Part shown: piece by piece, positions 7,083 through 16,881 of the stretch
Position numbering within the stretch: the first letter of the stretch is position 1
How the letters are laid out: each line of letters opens with the position of its first letter
DNA from: Pseudoalteromonas rubra
Lineage (GTDB): Bacteria; Pseudomonadota; Gammaproteobacteria; Enterobacterales; Alteromonadaceae
Reading direction: 5' to 3'
Assembly: GCF_005887115.1 (NCBI RefSeq)
Contig: NZ_PNCJ01000028.1
Location: forward strand, 1 to 64,000
DNA: 64,000 nt
Program-made: the position numbers and the translations under genes
The notes under the pieces: model-generated
Databases searched by the model: none
Told to the model about the DNA's origin: nothing
Seen by the model: the letters and a program-made list of their open reading frames with translations, nothing else

Positions 7083-9233
7083 TTACAAAGGACTGGGAGA
7101 AGAATCAGCATGTAACTGAAGCAGGTGATTGCTTGATTCTTCAAACGTGGTAAAAACCAATGATTGACGATCTTCAGCATAGCGCATGGAAAAAGCGGTT
7201 TTACCATTGAGCTCCATGAGCAACTCCCGCTCATTATCAATGATCCGATAAACCTGTTTTCCATTTGAGTAATATAAATTGCCTCCACCAAGCGCCAGTA
7301 AGTGCCCATAGGTGCTTTCAGGCAATTGTAACCCTTTGCTTATGACACCCGAAGTAAGGTCAAAATAATTCAGTGCACTGGTGTTAGAGCGATAAACAAG
7401 CCGGTTGTCGCTGAGCTGTGTAAACCAAACCGCATCTTCTATAGGCAACTTTCTCGACTGCTCAGTTTCCAGAGAATAAATGTAGACTTCATTCTTCTTT
7501 TGATTCTCGTCAACCACGACATAGCCTATGTCACCGTTTAATAGGAACTCAGCAGATAAAATCGTATTTTCTGTTTCAATTAGGTGAGTCTGAGTATAGC
7601 TGTTGTCAAATACCAATACTTTGTTCGCTGAGCGTAATATTGTCTGCCCAGAACCAGCATCGTAGTTAACAGATGGAAAACTGTCGTACGGACTACCAAT
7701 GGTTGAAATAATGCTTGGCTCACCAGCATCAGATACCGTCTTTAGCACCCATTTCTCGTGCTCTAAAGCCAGATAATGCACTTTTTCATTTTTGATAAAA
7801 CCAGAAAACTTAATATCTTCACTAAGCAGAGTCGGGCTTAGCCCTTTTTGTACCAAGTCAAACTCATAGATATCATGTTTATACGGGTAGCTTACTGCAA
7901 TCATCTGCTCTTTTGATAGTGGAAAAGGGCTTGCATAGTTTCCGCTATCAACAAACTGCACTTTATTGGTCAAGCGTGAATCATCTAAAGAAAACTCGAA
8001 CAATTGGTTTGTTGCATTGCAAAACCACCTTAAAGTGTTGGATTCACCTTCATAGCTCACAGCCCAGATGGGGGTTTTCGATTCATACAGTTTTGTTTGG
8101 TAGCTACCCTCAAGATCTGTCATATATAACTCATGGGCATCATATTGACGACGAGTAAAAAAGACGGTTTCGTTAGAAGGTTCGAAAAGCAGAAATAAGT
8201 CCCCATACGAGTTTAAATTTGGAGAAGTTAACTGAAATTCTTCACCCGTTTCTAAGTTATAGTTCATCAGAACAGACAGCTGATCGCGCCCTCGATAGTT
8301 GAATTTTGAGTAAACAAACGAGTCTCCACCTGCACCTGCACCGAACTCAATAGAGCTTGTACAGTCAAATAAATAGCGGTTGTTACTCGTAAAATCCCGG
8401 TCGACCACCCAAATTTCACATTTGTCTTCTTCTGTCAGACGGTAGAAAAGCTTAGACGAATCGACTGACCAGCCTAAAGGGTAATAATCAATGCCTAAAT
8501 CACCGGTTTTTCTCTCAAGTCCGGTCTTCAGATTTTTCACCACTAAGCTTTGGTGAGACAAGCCTTCTGGAACAAATGAAAAGGCGACAAACTCCTTATT
8601 GGGAGATACCCTGGATTCCATATACCGTCCTGGCATCCATGACAACAGCTCTTCTGTATATTTCACTTGCTCTAAGGTGGCAGACTGAGCATTCGGCGCA
8701 TCCGAGTTCAGGTTAAAGGTAGGCGATAAGAACCCTACACCCGCCACAACCATCACCAGAGCAATCAGAAAAGAAGCTGTGCGCAGCCCGTTAAATTTAA
8801 AAGTGGCCTTTTCTGGTGCCTTCTGCTGTGGTGTGACCTTAGGTTGCACCTTTGCGACAGGGGTTACACTGGCCTGTGGAATAATATCCTGATAGATAAT
8901 CTCAGGATCAAGGAAAAAACTATAACCCTTACGGTAATGTGTCTTAACAACCAAGCCTCTTTGTTTATCTGACTTGAGTACTTTGCGTAACTCGGACATT
9001 GCTCGGTTAATGGCATTGTTATCCACATAATTTTGACACCAGACATCGTTTACCAAATCGTCGCGAGTAATAATCTGGTCATTATTCAAAATTAAGTAGC
9101 AGAGGATTTTAAATAATAGCGGTTCAAGCTCTCTGGTAACGTCACCGTCAGTGATGGTTTGTCGTTTCGGATCTAATGTCCAGGCCCCAAATTTGACTTC
9201 TTTCACAGCCCTTGAAAAATTCACTTCATTCAT
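7083..9233 (-). CDS. Membrane-bound winged-helix regulator with TolB-like beta-propeller sensor domain
   Basis: This 716-aa protein has a cytoplasmic OmpR/ToxR-type winged-helix DNA-binding domain at about 12-108 (FGAWTLDPKRQTI, RDDLVNDVW, HYRKGYSFF), a proline-rich linker, one membrane segment at about 152-170, and a large periplasmic part (about 190-716) with repeated WD/TolB-like beta-propeller blades (for example SPNKEFVAFSF and GWSVDSSKLFY). This is the CadC-like design: signal sensing outside and direct transcription control from the membrane. It lies beside two peptide-export units and is the only regulator there, so it may control them; this is inference from position. It starts ATGAATGAAGTG. 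Confidence 0.85.
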   Translation of the reverse strand: MNEVNFSRAVKEVKFGAWTLDPKRQTITDGDVTRELEPLLFKILCYLILNNDQIITRDDLVNDVWCQNYVDNNAINRAMSELRKVLKSDKQRGLVVKTHYRKGYSFFLDPEIIYQDIIPQASVTPVAKVQPKVTPQQKAPEKATFKFNGLRTASFLIALVMVVAGVGFLSPTFNLNSDAPNAQSATLEQVKYTEELLSWMPGRYMESRVSPNKEFVAFSFVPEGLSHQSLVVKNLKTGLERKTGDLGIDYYPLGWSVDSSKLFYRLTEEDKCEIWVVDRDFTSNNRYLFDCTSSIEFGAGAGGDSFVYSKFNYRGRDQLSVLMNYNLETGEEFQLTSPNLNSYGDLFLLFEPSNETVFFTRRQYDAHELYMTDLEGSYQTKLYESKTPIWAVSYEGESNTLRWFCNATNQLFEFSLDDSRLTNKVQFVDSGNYASPFPLSKEQMIAVSYPYKHDIYEFDLVQKGLSPTLLSEDIKFSGFIKNEKVHYLALEHEKWVLKTVSDAGEPSIISTIGSPYDSFPSVNYDAGSGQTILRSANKVLVFDNSYTQTHLIETENTILSAEFLLNGDIGYVVVDENQKKNEVYIYSLETEQSRKLPIEDAVWFTQLSDNRLVYRSNTSALNYFDLTSGVISKGLQLPESTYGHLLALGGGNLYYSNGKQVYRIIDNERELLMELNGKTAFSMRYAEDRQSLVFTTFEESSNHLLQLHADSSPSPL

Positions 9234-9626
9234 ATTTTAACTGCTTTATATCAGTCTCTTGTATTTTTCGCTTGCGCGAAGTCAGTTATTAAAGCGTGTA
9301 AAAATCGCGTCAAAGTTACTCACCATACTGAATCGTTCTCTTGGTAGGCGTTTCATTTAGTGGTAAAACGCAGGCAACACACATTGTCTTAAAACAACAT
9401 ACCAGAACCCAGTAACAGCAATTCGCTATTTGCAATATTAAAGCAAAATATTAAAGAGTTAAACACTCTGTTTCATTGAAAGGCGCACGACCATTGTACC
9501 CCTAATAAAAACAATAGAAAACCTTGGTTCAGCTCTCGCTTCCATACTTATTACTTTACAGATAGAAGCCCTAAAGTCATCTAATTTAATAGCAACACTT
9601 CGTATTCAGGTGTTCAAAGTACTTTG
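9234..9626. other. AT-rich intergenic region upstream of the membrane regulator
   Basis: No gene was seen. The region must carry the regulator promoter. It contains a small inverted repeat (GAGTTAAACACTC) near 9456-9468. It ends at the MITE-like repeat that lies behind the ATP synthase operon. Confidence 0.4.
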
Positions 9627-9850
9627 TACCAATTTGCTTAATTAAGCGTTCTATTTTGAAGTGAGAAAATGAGGTCGATAACACCACTCTCGCGTCCGTG
9701 TCTTGCTATCGCTGAGGCACCTACATCTGTGTAGGCGAAGCAAAAGTTTGCGAACTATGCCTTAGGTAAAGGTTCTAAATGAGAAATTTTTAACACCATT
9801 AGCGTCATATTTGCTCCGTCAAATTGGACTGGTATTAAGTGAAATTGGTA
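9627..9850 (-). repeat. MITE-like element, 224 bp
   Basis: The element is bounded by inverted ends TACCAATTTGCTTAATTAAG (left) and the complement of TACCAATTTCACTTAATACC (right). Read on the minus strand it shares both flanks (about 79 and 55 bases) almost base for base with the element at 63129-63288. Its centre differs: about 90 bases, including the hairpin CCTACACAGATGTAGG, against 26 bases in the other copy. It has no coding capacity. It resembles a non-autonomous transposon or a dispersed intergenic repeat family. Confidence 0.75.
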
Positions 9851-9891
9851 TTACCTAGTGAATGCTTCTTTGAACTGTAAATTTCGGGCAT

Positions 9892-9921
9892 AAAAAAACC
9901 CACGCGATGCGTGGGTTTTTT
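9892..9921 (-). terminator. Rho-independent terminator of the atp operon
   Basis: A perfect 7-bp stem CCCACGC/GCGTGGG (9899-9905 and 9909-9915) with a GAT loop is flanked by an A-run on the left and a T-run on the right. It lies about 20 bases behind the atpC stop. It can act in both directions. Confidence 0.9.
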
Positions 9922-9940
9922 AAACCAGATAGGTGGCTGC

Positions 9941-10357
9941 TTATTTGCGCAGCTGGCGTAGAAGACGTAGCTGGGCAAGGGCTTCTTCAAGCTGCATCGC
10001 TGCTTGCTGGTAATCCAGCTCGCCTGCGGTGCCTGAAGCCAGTTGCGCCTGCGCTTCACGTTTAGCTTCTTCAGCAGCTTGCTCGTCAAGCTCATCGGCA
10101 CGGATCGCAACGTCAGCAAGGACAGTTACGGTCTGTGGTTGAACTTCCAGCGTACCGCCTGCAACATAGATAAACTCTTCAGTTTTGTCTTCTGTTACTA
10201 AACGTACCATACCAGGTTTTAGGCCAGTCAGCAGTGGCGCGTGACCCGGGTGAATACCCAGCTCACCTTCACTACCTGTCACTTGGATCGCAGTCACGTC
10301 ACCAGAGTACAGACTCTTTTCAGCGCTTACTACGTCAAGGCGTACTGTCATTGCCAT
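9941..10357 (-). CDS. atpC: ATP synthase F1 epsilon subunit
   Basis: This 138-aa protein, of usual length, has the N-terminal beta-sandwich (MTVRLDVVSAEKSLYSGDV, EGELGIHPGHAPLLTGLKPG) and the C-terminal two-helix hairpin (about 90-138) that couples rotation and can inhibit ATP hydrolysis. It is the last gene of the atp operon, 13 bases behind atpD and just before the terminator. Confidence 0.98.
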   Translation of the reverse strand: MAMTVRLDVVSAEKSLYSGDVTAIQVTGSEGELGIHPGHAPLLTGLKPGMVRLVTEDKTEEFIYVAGGTLEVQPQTVTVLADVAIRADELDEQAAEEAKREAQAQLASGTAGELDYQQAAMQLEEALAQLRLLRQLRK

Positions 10358-10370
10358 AACAACCCCCTAA

Positions 10371-11756
10371 TTACATGTTTTTGGCTTTTTCGATCGCTTC
10401 GTCGATTGAGCCAACCATGTAGAAAGCCTGCTCTGGCATGTCATCGTATTCACCGTTTAAGATGCCTTTGAAGCCAGAGATAGTGTCTTTCAGTGAAACG
10501 TATTTACCAGGAGCACCTGTGAATACCTCAGCAACGAAGAACGGCTGAGACAGGAAACGCTGGATTTTACGTGCACGAGATACAACTTGCTTATCTTCGT
10601 CAGATAGCTCGTCCATACCTAGGATCGCGATGATGTCTTTCAGCTCTTTATAACGCTGAAGTACAGTCTGAACGCCACGTGCAGTCTCGTAGTGCTCGTT
10701 ACCGATGACTAGCGGGTCAAGCTGACGAGAAGTTGAATCCAGTGGGTCTACCGCAGGGTAGATACCAAGAGATGCGATGTCACGTGAAAGTACAACCGTT
10801 GCGTCAAGGTGCGCAAACGTCGTTGCTGGTGACGGGTCAGTCAAGTCATCCGCAGGTACGTATACGGCCTGAATTGACGTGATTGAACCAGTCTTAGTTG
10901 ACGCGATACGCTCCTGTAGTACACCCATCTCTTCTGCAAGAGTTGGCTGGTAACCTACCGCTGAAGGCATACGGCCCAGTAGTGCAGATACCTCAGTACC
11001 CGCCAGCGTGTAACGGTAGATGTTATCTACGAAGAACAGTACGTCACGACCTTCGTCACGGAACTTCTCTGCCATAGTCAGACCAGTCAGAGCAACACGC
11101 AGACGGTTACCCGGTGGCTCGTTCATCTGACCGTATACTAGCGATACTTTGTCTAGTACGTTTGAGTCGTTCATCTCATGGTAGAAGTCATTACCCTCAC
11201 GAGTACGCTCACCAACACCGGCGAATACAGAGTAACCGCTGTGTTCGATTGCGATGTTACGGATAAGTTCCATCATGTTTACGGTTTTACCTACACCGGC
11301 ACCACCGAACAGACCAACTTTACCACCCTTCGCGAACGGACATACAAGGTCGATTACCTTGATACCTGTTTCAAGTAGCTCAACTGAGCTGCTTTGCTCT
11401 TCGTATGAAGGTGCAGCGCGGTGGATTGACCAACGCTCTTCTTCACCGATTGGGCCGGCTTCATCAATTGCGTCACCCAGTACGTTCATGATACGACCAA
11501 GTGTTGCTGTACCAACTGGCACCTTAATTGGCTCAGCTGTACCTTCTACTGAAGTACCACGGCGCAGACCGTCAGTACTACCTAGTGCGATACCACGTAC
11601 CACACCGCCACCTAGCTGCTGTTGCACTTCTAGTGTCAAACCAGCCAGGTCGCCTTCTGTAACTTTTAGTGCGTCATATACGGCTGGCACGTTGTCTTGT
11701 GGGAACTCGATGTCCACAACGGCGCCGATAATTTGGACGACCTTACCTAAACTCAT
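10371..11756 (-). CDS. atpD: ATP synthase F1 beta subunit (catalytic)
   Basis: The 461-aa catalytic subunit has Walker A GGAGVGKT at about 150-157, the catalytic glutamate in GVGERTREGND, Walker B DVLFFVDNIYR and the DELSEED-like lever, here DELSDEDK. It starts MSLGKVVQIIGAVVDIEFPQ, as in other gammaproteobacteria. The strong codon bias towards CGT and GGT fits a highly expressed gene. It is separated from atpG by 32 bases. Confidence 0.99.
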   Translation of the reverse strand: MSLGKVVQIIGAVVDIEFPQDNVPAVYDALKVTEGDLAGLTLEVQQQLGGGVVRGIALGSTDGLRRGTSVEGTAEPIKVPVGTATLGRIMNVLGDAIDEAGPIGEEERWSIHRAAPSYEEQSSSVELLETGIKVIDLVCPFAKGGKVGLFGGAGVGKTVNMMELIRNIAIEHSGYSVFAGVGERTREGNDFYHEMNDSNVLDKVSLVYGQMNEPPGNRLRVALTGLTMAEKFRDEGRDVLFFVDNIYRYTLAGTEVSALLGRMPSAVGYQPTLAEEMGVLQERIASTKTGSITSIQAVYVPADDLTDPSPATTFAHLDATVVLSRDIASLGIYPAVDPLDSTSRQLDPLVIGNEHYETARGVQTVLQRYKELKDIIAILGMDELSDEDKQVVSRARKIQRFLSQPFFVAEVFTGAPGKYVSLKDTISGFKGILNGEYDDMPEQAFYMVGSIDEAIEKAKNM

Positions 11757-11788
11757 GTCTATTCCTCTCGTTAAACTTTGCCGAAGCG

Positions 11789-12649
11789 TTACACGGCAGC
11801 TGAACCAGATACAATCTCACTGATCTCTTGTGTGATTGCAGCCTGACGCGCCTTGTTGTATACCAGCTGTAACTCATCAATCAGGCCACCTGCGTTATCT
11901 GTTGCGGCTTTCATCGCAACCATACGGGCAGCTTGCTCAGAGGCAGCATTCTCAACTACACCTTGGTAAACCTGAGACTCAATAAAGCGCACTAGTAGTG
12001 TCTCTAGAATCGCCTCTGGGTTTGGCTCATATAAGTAATCCCAAGCGTGAGCTGATACTTCTTCTTCAGCTTTTGGCAAAGGTAATAACTGATCGATAAC
12101 AGGCTCTTGCTTCATTGTGTTGACAAAGTTGTTGTACACAACGAATAAGCGATCAATTTTGCCTTCTTCGTATGCTTTTAGCATCACAGATACAGGACCG
12201 ATTACGTCCTGAACAGAAGGCGCATCTCCTAACCCGGCTTTTTTGGCTTCAAGCTCACCGCCAAAACGTTTAAAGAAACCGGCAGCTTTGCCACCCAGTG
12301 TTGCAAATGTTGCATCAACACCCTTTTCTTTCCACGCTTTAACGTCTTTCGCTACACGCTTAAACTCGTTTGAGTTCAAGCCGCCACAAAGACCACGGTC
12401 AGTAGAGATAACAATGTAACCTACTCGCTTCACCTCACGTTCGATTAAGAACGGGTGTTGGAAGTCAAGGTTAGCCTGAGCAATACGACCGATCACTTTG
12501 CGTAAGTTTTCAGCGTATGGGCGGCTGGACGCGACGCGTTCCTGTGCCTTCTTCATTTTAGAAGCGGCAACCATCTCCATTGCGCTGGTGATCTTTTGAG
12601 TATTCTTGATACTCCCGATCTTGCTTTTTATCTCTTTTCCGCTGGCCAT
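11789..12649 (-). CDS. atpG: ATP synthase F1 gamma subunit
   Basis: This 286-aa central stalk subunit has the conserved N-terminal helix (KEIKSKIGSIKNTQKITSAMEMVAASKM), the ISTDRGLCGGLN motif near residue 80, and the C-terminal helix (NKARQAAITQEISEIVSGSAAV) that rotates inside the alpha3beta3 ring. It lies between atpA and atpD in the standard order. Confidence 0.98.
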   Translation of the reverse strand: MASGKEIKSKIGSIKNTQKITSAMEMVAASKMKKAQERVASSRPYAENLRKVIGRIAQANLDFQHPFLIEREVKRVGYIVISTDRGLCGGLNSNEFKRVAKDVKAWKEKGVDATFATLGGKAAGFFKRFGGELEAKKAGLGDAPSVQDVIGPVSVMLKAYEEGKIDRLFVVYNNFVNTMKQEPVIDQLLPLPKAEEEVSAHAWDYLYEPNPEAILETLLVRFIESQVYQGVVENAASEQAARMVAMKAATDNAGGLIDELQLVYNKARQAAITQEISEIVSGSAAV

Positions 12650-12701
12650 GACTCTTTCTCCGAATCTGGGTGAGTAGCTAACTACTCACCTTCATAACAC
12701 A

Positions 12702-14243
12702 TTACCAAGTTTGCGTAGACTTGAACTTCTCAAGAAGTTCTTTCAGCTGCGCTTCGATCTCGGCGTTGTAGTTACCAGTTTCATTGATTTGAGTCATTAG
12801 CGCTGCGTATTCGCTTTTCGCGAATGCGATAAGGCTTGCTTCAAAATCAAGTACTTTGTTGATTTCGATGTCTTTCAGGTAGCCTTTCTCAACAGCGAAT
12901 AGAGACAGAGACATGTCAGCAACAGACATTGGTGCGTACTGTTTCTGCTTCATTAGCTCTGTTACGCGCTCACCGTGCTCAAGCTGGGCACGTGTTGCAT
13001 CGTCAAGGTCAGAAGCGAACTGAGAGAACGCCGCTAGTTCACGGTACTGAGCTAGCGCTAGACGGATACCACCACCTAGTTTCTTAACGATTTTAGTTTG
13101 CGCTGCACCACCTACACGAGATACCGAGATACCAGCGTTAACCGCTGGACGGATACCTGCGTTGAACAAGTCAGTTTCTAGGAAGATCTGACCGTCGGTG
13201 ATTGAGATAACGTTGGTAGGTACGAATGCAGAAACGTCACCACCTTGAGTTTCAATGATTGGCAATGCCGTCAATGAACCTGTTTGACCTTTCACTTCAC
13301 CGTTAGTGTATTTCTCAACGTAATCAGCGTTAACACGTGATGCACGCTCTAGCAGACGTGAGTGAAGGTAGAATACGTCACCTGGGTAAGCTTCACGGCC
13401 CGGCGGACGCTTAAGTAGTAGTGAGATCTGACGGTAAGCAACAGCTTGCTTAGACAGGTCATCATATACGATTAGCGCGTCTTCACCACGGTCACGGAAG
13501 TATTCACCCATAGTACAACCAGAGAACGGAGCCAGGAATTGCAGTGCAGCAGACTCAGAGGCTGAAGCAACAACAACAATGGTGTTCTCAAGCGCGCCGT
13601 GCTCTTCTAGTTTACGTACTACGTTAGCAATGGTAGAGGCTTTTTGACCAACCGCAACGTACACACACTTAACGCCTGTGTCTTTTTGGTTGATGATAGC
13701 ATCGATAGCCAGTGCTGTTTTACCAGTCTGACGGTCACCGATCACTAGCTCACGCTGACCACGACCAACTGGGATCATAGAGTCGATAGACTTATAACCA
13801 GTTTGTACTGGCTCGTCTACTGATTGACGCTCGATTACGCCCGGTGCGATTTTTTCAACTGGCTCAAAACCATCGTTGTCTACCGCGCCTTTACCGTCAA
13901 TCGGCTCACCTAGTGTGTTTACAACACGACCTAGCAGACCACGGCCTACTGGTACTTCAAGGATACGACCTGTTGATTTAACTTTTACGCCTTCTTTAAG
14001 GTCAGCGTATGGACCCATTACTACCGCACCTACTGAGTCGCGCTCAAGGTTCAATGCGATAGCATAACGGTTGCCAGGAAGCTCGATCATCTCACCCTGC
14101 ATACAGTCAGCAAGACCGTGGATGCGGATGATACCGTCGGTAACAGATACGATAGTACCTTCGTTACGCGCTTCACTTACAACTTCAAACTGCTCAATGC
14201 GTTGCTTGATCAGTGCAGAAATTTCTGTGGAATTAAGTTGCAT
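12702..14243 (-). CDS. atpA: ATP synthase F1 alpha subunit
   Basis: This 513-aa protein is the same length as its E. coli counterpart. It has Walker A GDRQTGKTA at about 170-178, the signature PAVNAGISVSRVGG, and the N-terminal contact to delta (MQLNSTEISALIKQRIEQF). It carries the non-catalytic nucleotide sites. It sits 14 bases behind atpH. Confidence 0.99.
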   Translation of the reverse strand: MQLNSTEISALIKQRIEQFEVVSEARNEGTIVSVTDGIIRIHGLADCMQGEMIELPGNRYAIALNLERDSVGAVVMGPYADLKEGVKVKSTGRILEVPVGRGLLGRVVNTLGEPIDGKGAVDNDGFEPVEKIAPGVIERQSVDEPVQTGYKSIDSMIPVGRGQRELVIGDRQTGKTALAIDAIINQKDTGVKCVYVAVGQKASTIANVVRKLEEHGALENTIVVVASASESAALQFLAPFSGCTMGEYFRDRGEDALIVYDDLSKQAVAYRQISLLLKRPPGREAYPGDVFYLHSRLLERASRVNADYVEKYTNGEVKGQTGSLTALPIIETQGGDVSAFVPTNVISITDGQIFLETDLFNAGIRPAVNAGISVSRVGGAAQTKIVKKLGGGIRLALAQYRELAAFSQFASDLDDATRAQLEHGERVTELMKQKQYAPMSVADMSLSLFAVEKGYLKDIEINKVLDFEASLIAFAKSEYAALMTQINETGNYNAEIEAQLKELLEKFKSTQTW

Positions 14244-14257
14244 GCTCTTTTTCCCAA

Positions 14258-14791
14258 TTACGATTGTAGCGTCGTCACAAGACGATCTAACTTGCCGCGA
14301 ATAGACCCGTCGATAACGGTATCGCCGGCTTTAATGACCAGACCACTTACGATGGTTTCGTCGATGCTACAATTCAGCTTAACTTTGCGTGCGAAACGTT
14401 TCTCAAGTGCCGCGACCAATTTTGCTTGCGCATCTTCGGCAAGCGCTGCTGCTGAAACGACGTTAACGTCGATTTCTTTGTCATAGTCTGCTTTTAATTC
14501 AGCAAACAAGTCTGCAACAGCTGGCATGGCGGCTAAACGCTCATTTTCGGCCATCAGCTTGATAAGGTTTTGGCCTTGTTCGTTGAGTTGCTCAGCGCAT
14601 AGCTTGATGAATACATCAGACTGCTCTGCTTCAGTGGCAATGCCACCTAACAGCGCCTGAACCTGTTCATCGCGGGCCACCTGGCCTGCGAAGAACAGCA
14701 TTTCATTCCAAGCTTCAACTGTGCCTTTCTCAACGGCAAGTTCAAAAGCCGCTTTAGCGTATGGGCGAGCGATAGTAGTCAATTCAGACAT
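14258..14791 (-). CDS. atpH: ATP synthase F1 delta subunit
   Basis: The 177-aa delta subunit (MSELTTIARPYAKAAFELA) joins the peripheral stalk to alpha. A start two codons upstream (14797) is possible, but AGGG lies seven bases before the inner ATG, and 177 aa is the family length. The conserved C-terminal region reads VKLNCSIDETIVSGLVIKAG. It lies nine bases or so behind atpF. Confidence 0.96.
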   Translation of the reverse strand: MSELTTIARPYAKAAFELAVEKGTVEAWNEMLFFAGQVARDEQVQALLGGIATEAEQSDVFIKLCAEQLNEQGQNLIKLMAENERLAAMPAVADLFAELKADYDKEIDVNVVSAAALAEDAQAKLVAALEKRFARKVKLNCSIDETIVSGLVIKAGDTVIDGSIRGKLDRLVTTLQS

Positions 14792-14806
14792 GCTCATACC
14801 CTCTAC

Positions 14807-15277
14807 TTAAAGCTCAGCGACAAGTTTTTCAACGATGTCACTGTGTGCGGCTTGGTCGATTTCACGCTCTAAAATCTTCTCTGCACCAACCACAGCCAGA
14901 GTCGCTACTTGTTGACGTAGCTCTTCTTTCACGCGGTTGCGCTCAGATTCGATCTCAGAGTGTCCCTGAGCAATGATTTTCTCACGCTCTTGCTGACCAC
15001 GAGTTGTCTCTTCGTCAACAATCAGCGTTGCACGCTTTTTAGCTTGTTCGATGATCTCACTAGCCTGAGTTTTCGCTTCTTTCAGTTCTTCAGCCGCTTT
15101 TTCGCGCGCTAGCTCAAGATCTTTTTCAGCTTTGTCAGAGGCAGCTAATCCATCTTCGATTTTCTTCTGGCGAGCTTCAATCGCACCATTTAGTGGTGGC
15201 CATACGAACTTCATACAGAACCATACGAAGACCACAAATGCGATTAATTCACCTATTAGAGTGGCGTTTAAGTTCAC
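14807..15277 (-). CDS. atpF: ATP synthase F0 b subunit
   Basis: The 156-aa peripheral stalk subunit has one N-terminal membrane segment (about 5-25, ATLIGELIAFVVFVWFCMKF) and then a long charged helix that dimerises and reaches the delta subunit. Length and sequence match the gammaproteobacterial family. It is placed between atpE and atpH as usual. Confidence 0.98.
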   Translation of the reverse strand: MNLNATLIGELIAFVVFVWFCMKFVWPPLNGAIEARQKKIEDGLAASDKAEKDLELAREKAAEELKEAKTQASEIIEQAKKRATLIVDEETTRGQQEREKIIAQGHSEIESERNRVKEELRQQVATLAVVGAEKILEREIDQAAHSDIVEKLVAEL

Positions 15278-15326
15278 GACCGCTCCTCCTTACTTGACAG
15301 TTGTTCGTTTCAGGTATTTTGCAATA

Positions 15327-15560
15327 TTAAAGAGCGAACAACATGTACATAGCAATACCTACACCGATCATTGCTACGGCATCGATAAGACCAGCTAGGA
15401 TGAACATTTTAACTTGTAGTTGAGGCGCAAGCTCAGGCTGACGAGCACATGCTTCTAGGAACTTACCACCCATGTTACCGAAGCCTAGTGCAGTACCGAT
15501 TGCACCAAAACCGATTAGTAGAGCAACAGCGATAAGTTTAATAGCAACTGCGATTTCCAT
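15327..15560 (-). CDS. atpE: ATP synthase F0 c subunit
   Basis: This 77-aa membrane hairpin forms the c-ring. The ATG at 15560 (MEIAVAIKLIAVALLIGFGA) is preceded by GGAG; an upstream in-frame TTG is part of that Shine-Dalgarno sequence and not a start. Asp60 in AGLIDAVAMIG is the ion-carrying carboxylate, and the sodium-binding pattern is absent, so the ring should be proton-driven. The polar loop is ARQPEL. Confidence 0.97.
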   Translation of the reverse strand: MEIAVAIKLIAVALLIGFGAIGTALGFGNMGGKFLEACARQPELAPQLQVKMFILAGLIDAVAMIGVGIAMYMLFAL

Positions 15561-15626
15561 TTTTATCTCCAAAGTTTCAATAGTAAATTAAAGTTAAAGT
15601 TTAAAAAATTCTTTTCTTTCAGCTAA

Positions 15627-16484
15627 TTAGTGGCTTTTTGTGCTAGCCATGCTGAGGTAAACGATCGTCAGCATCATAAATACGAATGCTTGCAGTACGA
15701 TTACCATGATGTGGAACACAGCCCATACAAAGTGCAGTGGAAGCTGCATCAGGCCGATTGCACCGATCAGGATGAAGATCATCTCACCTGCATACAAGTT
15801 ACCGAACAAACGCAGTGCCAGCGAGAAAGGCTTAGCAACCAGCGCGATTGTTTCAAGTAGCAAGTTACATGGGATCAGGATAACCATCACTAATTTGTTC
15901 TTAGAGCTGAACGGGTGCAGCGTAAGCTCACCAATGAAGCCGCCCAGACCTTTGATACGGATTGAATACCCGATCATCAGAATAAATACGCCCAATGCCA
16001 GAGCAGCAGTCATATTCACGTCTGTGGTAGGTACAATCTTCATGTAAACATCATGTGGGTCCATACCAAATGCTTGCTCACCAACGAAGCCGGCGAAAGC
16101 AGGTAGGAAGTCAACAGGAACCAAATCCATCAAGTTCATTAAGAACACCCAGACAAAGATAGTCAGGGCCAAAGGCGCGATCAGTTTGCTATTGCCATGG
16201 TAAGTGTCTCGCACGTTATCACCAACGAGCTCAACAACCATTTCAATAAAGCACTGGAATTTACCAGGAACGCCTGTGGTGGATTTTTTAGCGGCACTTC
16301 GGAAGATCCATAAGAATATAAGACCTAAACCGATGGACCATGCGAGGGTATCTATATGCCATGTCCAGAAACCACTGTCCGCACATGCTTTATTGAAGGC
16401 CAGACCGGCATCGGTCGAACACATCTTGGCATTGGTCAAGTGGTGCTGAATATGGCTCGATAGAGTCACTTCTTCTGCAGCCAT
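15627..16484 (-). CDS. atpB: ATP synthase F0 a subunit
   Basis: This 285-aa polytopic protein forms the proton half-channels next to the c-ring. The essential arginine lies in SLALRLFGNLYAGEM, and there are five to six membrane segments. The N-terminal periplasmic part is somewhat long (HLTNAKMCSTDAGLAFNKACADSGFW), as in marine relatives such as Vibrio and Shewanella. It is 16 bases behind atpI. Confidence 0.98.
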   Translation of the reverse strand: MAAEEVTLSSHIQHHLTNAKMCSTDAGLAFNKACADSGFWTWHIDTLAWSIGLGLIFLWIFRSAAKKSTTGVPGKFQCFIEMVVELVGDNVRDTYHGNSKLIAPLALTIFVWVFLMNLMDLVPVDFLPAFAGFVGEQAFGMDPHDVYMKIVPTTDVNMTAALALGVFILMIGYSIRIKGLGGFIGELTLHPFSSKNKLVMVILIPCNLLLETIALVAKPFSLALRLFGNLYAGEMIFILIGAIGLMQLPLHFVWAVFHIMVIVLQAFVFMMLTIVYLSMASTKSH

Positions 16485-16500
16485 TGTTTTATCCTAAAAG

Positions 16501-16881
16501 TTAATGATTAAAAAAAATCAGAACCAACCATTGTGTCAGCATCACCAGCATATAAGTGCCGAAAAACGGCAACATAACCACTGAAAAATGCTTAAAAATC
16601 AGCGCAAAAAGCACAACAGTTAGCAAAAATTTTAATCCGTTTCCTCGTTTTAGTGAGGAATACACTTGATTTGCCTTACTCGCACCCATAAATCGGAATG
16701 CATAAGCGGCAAATACAAAATTAGGGAGTACCAGCACCGCACCGCCAGCCAACGCCGACAGGCCTGCTTCCACTCCCCAACCAATAAAAACTATTACTGC
16801 AGCAATGATAGCTACGAGACCCTGATACAAAACACCTTTTAATGCGGCACGCCGATATGGGCTTGCTAACGAATGAGTCAC
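16501..16881 (-). CDS. atpI: ATP synthase assembly protein I
   Basis: This 126-aa protein has four membrane segments (about 12-30, 38-60, 76-92 and 98-122) and the typical arginine-containing N-terminus (SPYRRAALKGVLYQGLV). AtpI aids c-ring assembly. It is the first gene of the atp operon; the operon promoter should lie in the 140 bases up to parB. Confidence 0.93.
   Translation of the reverse strand: MTHSLASPYRRAALKGVLYQGLVAIIAAVIVFIGWGVEAGLSALAGGAVLVLPNFVFAAYAFRFMGASKANQVYSSLKRGNGLKFLLTVVLFALIFKHFSVVMLPFFGTYMLVMLTQWLVLIFFNH

Noticed and set aside
11254..11823. 189-aa plus-strand frame within atpD
   Set aside because: It is antisense to a strongly conserved gene; composition rich in S/T/P is typical of a shadow frame and there is no ribosome site.
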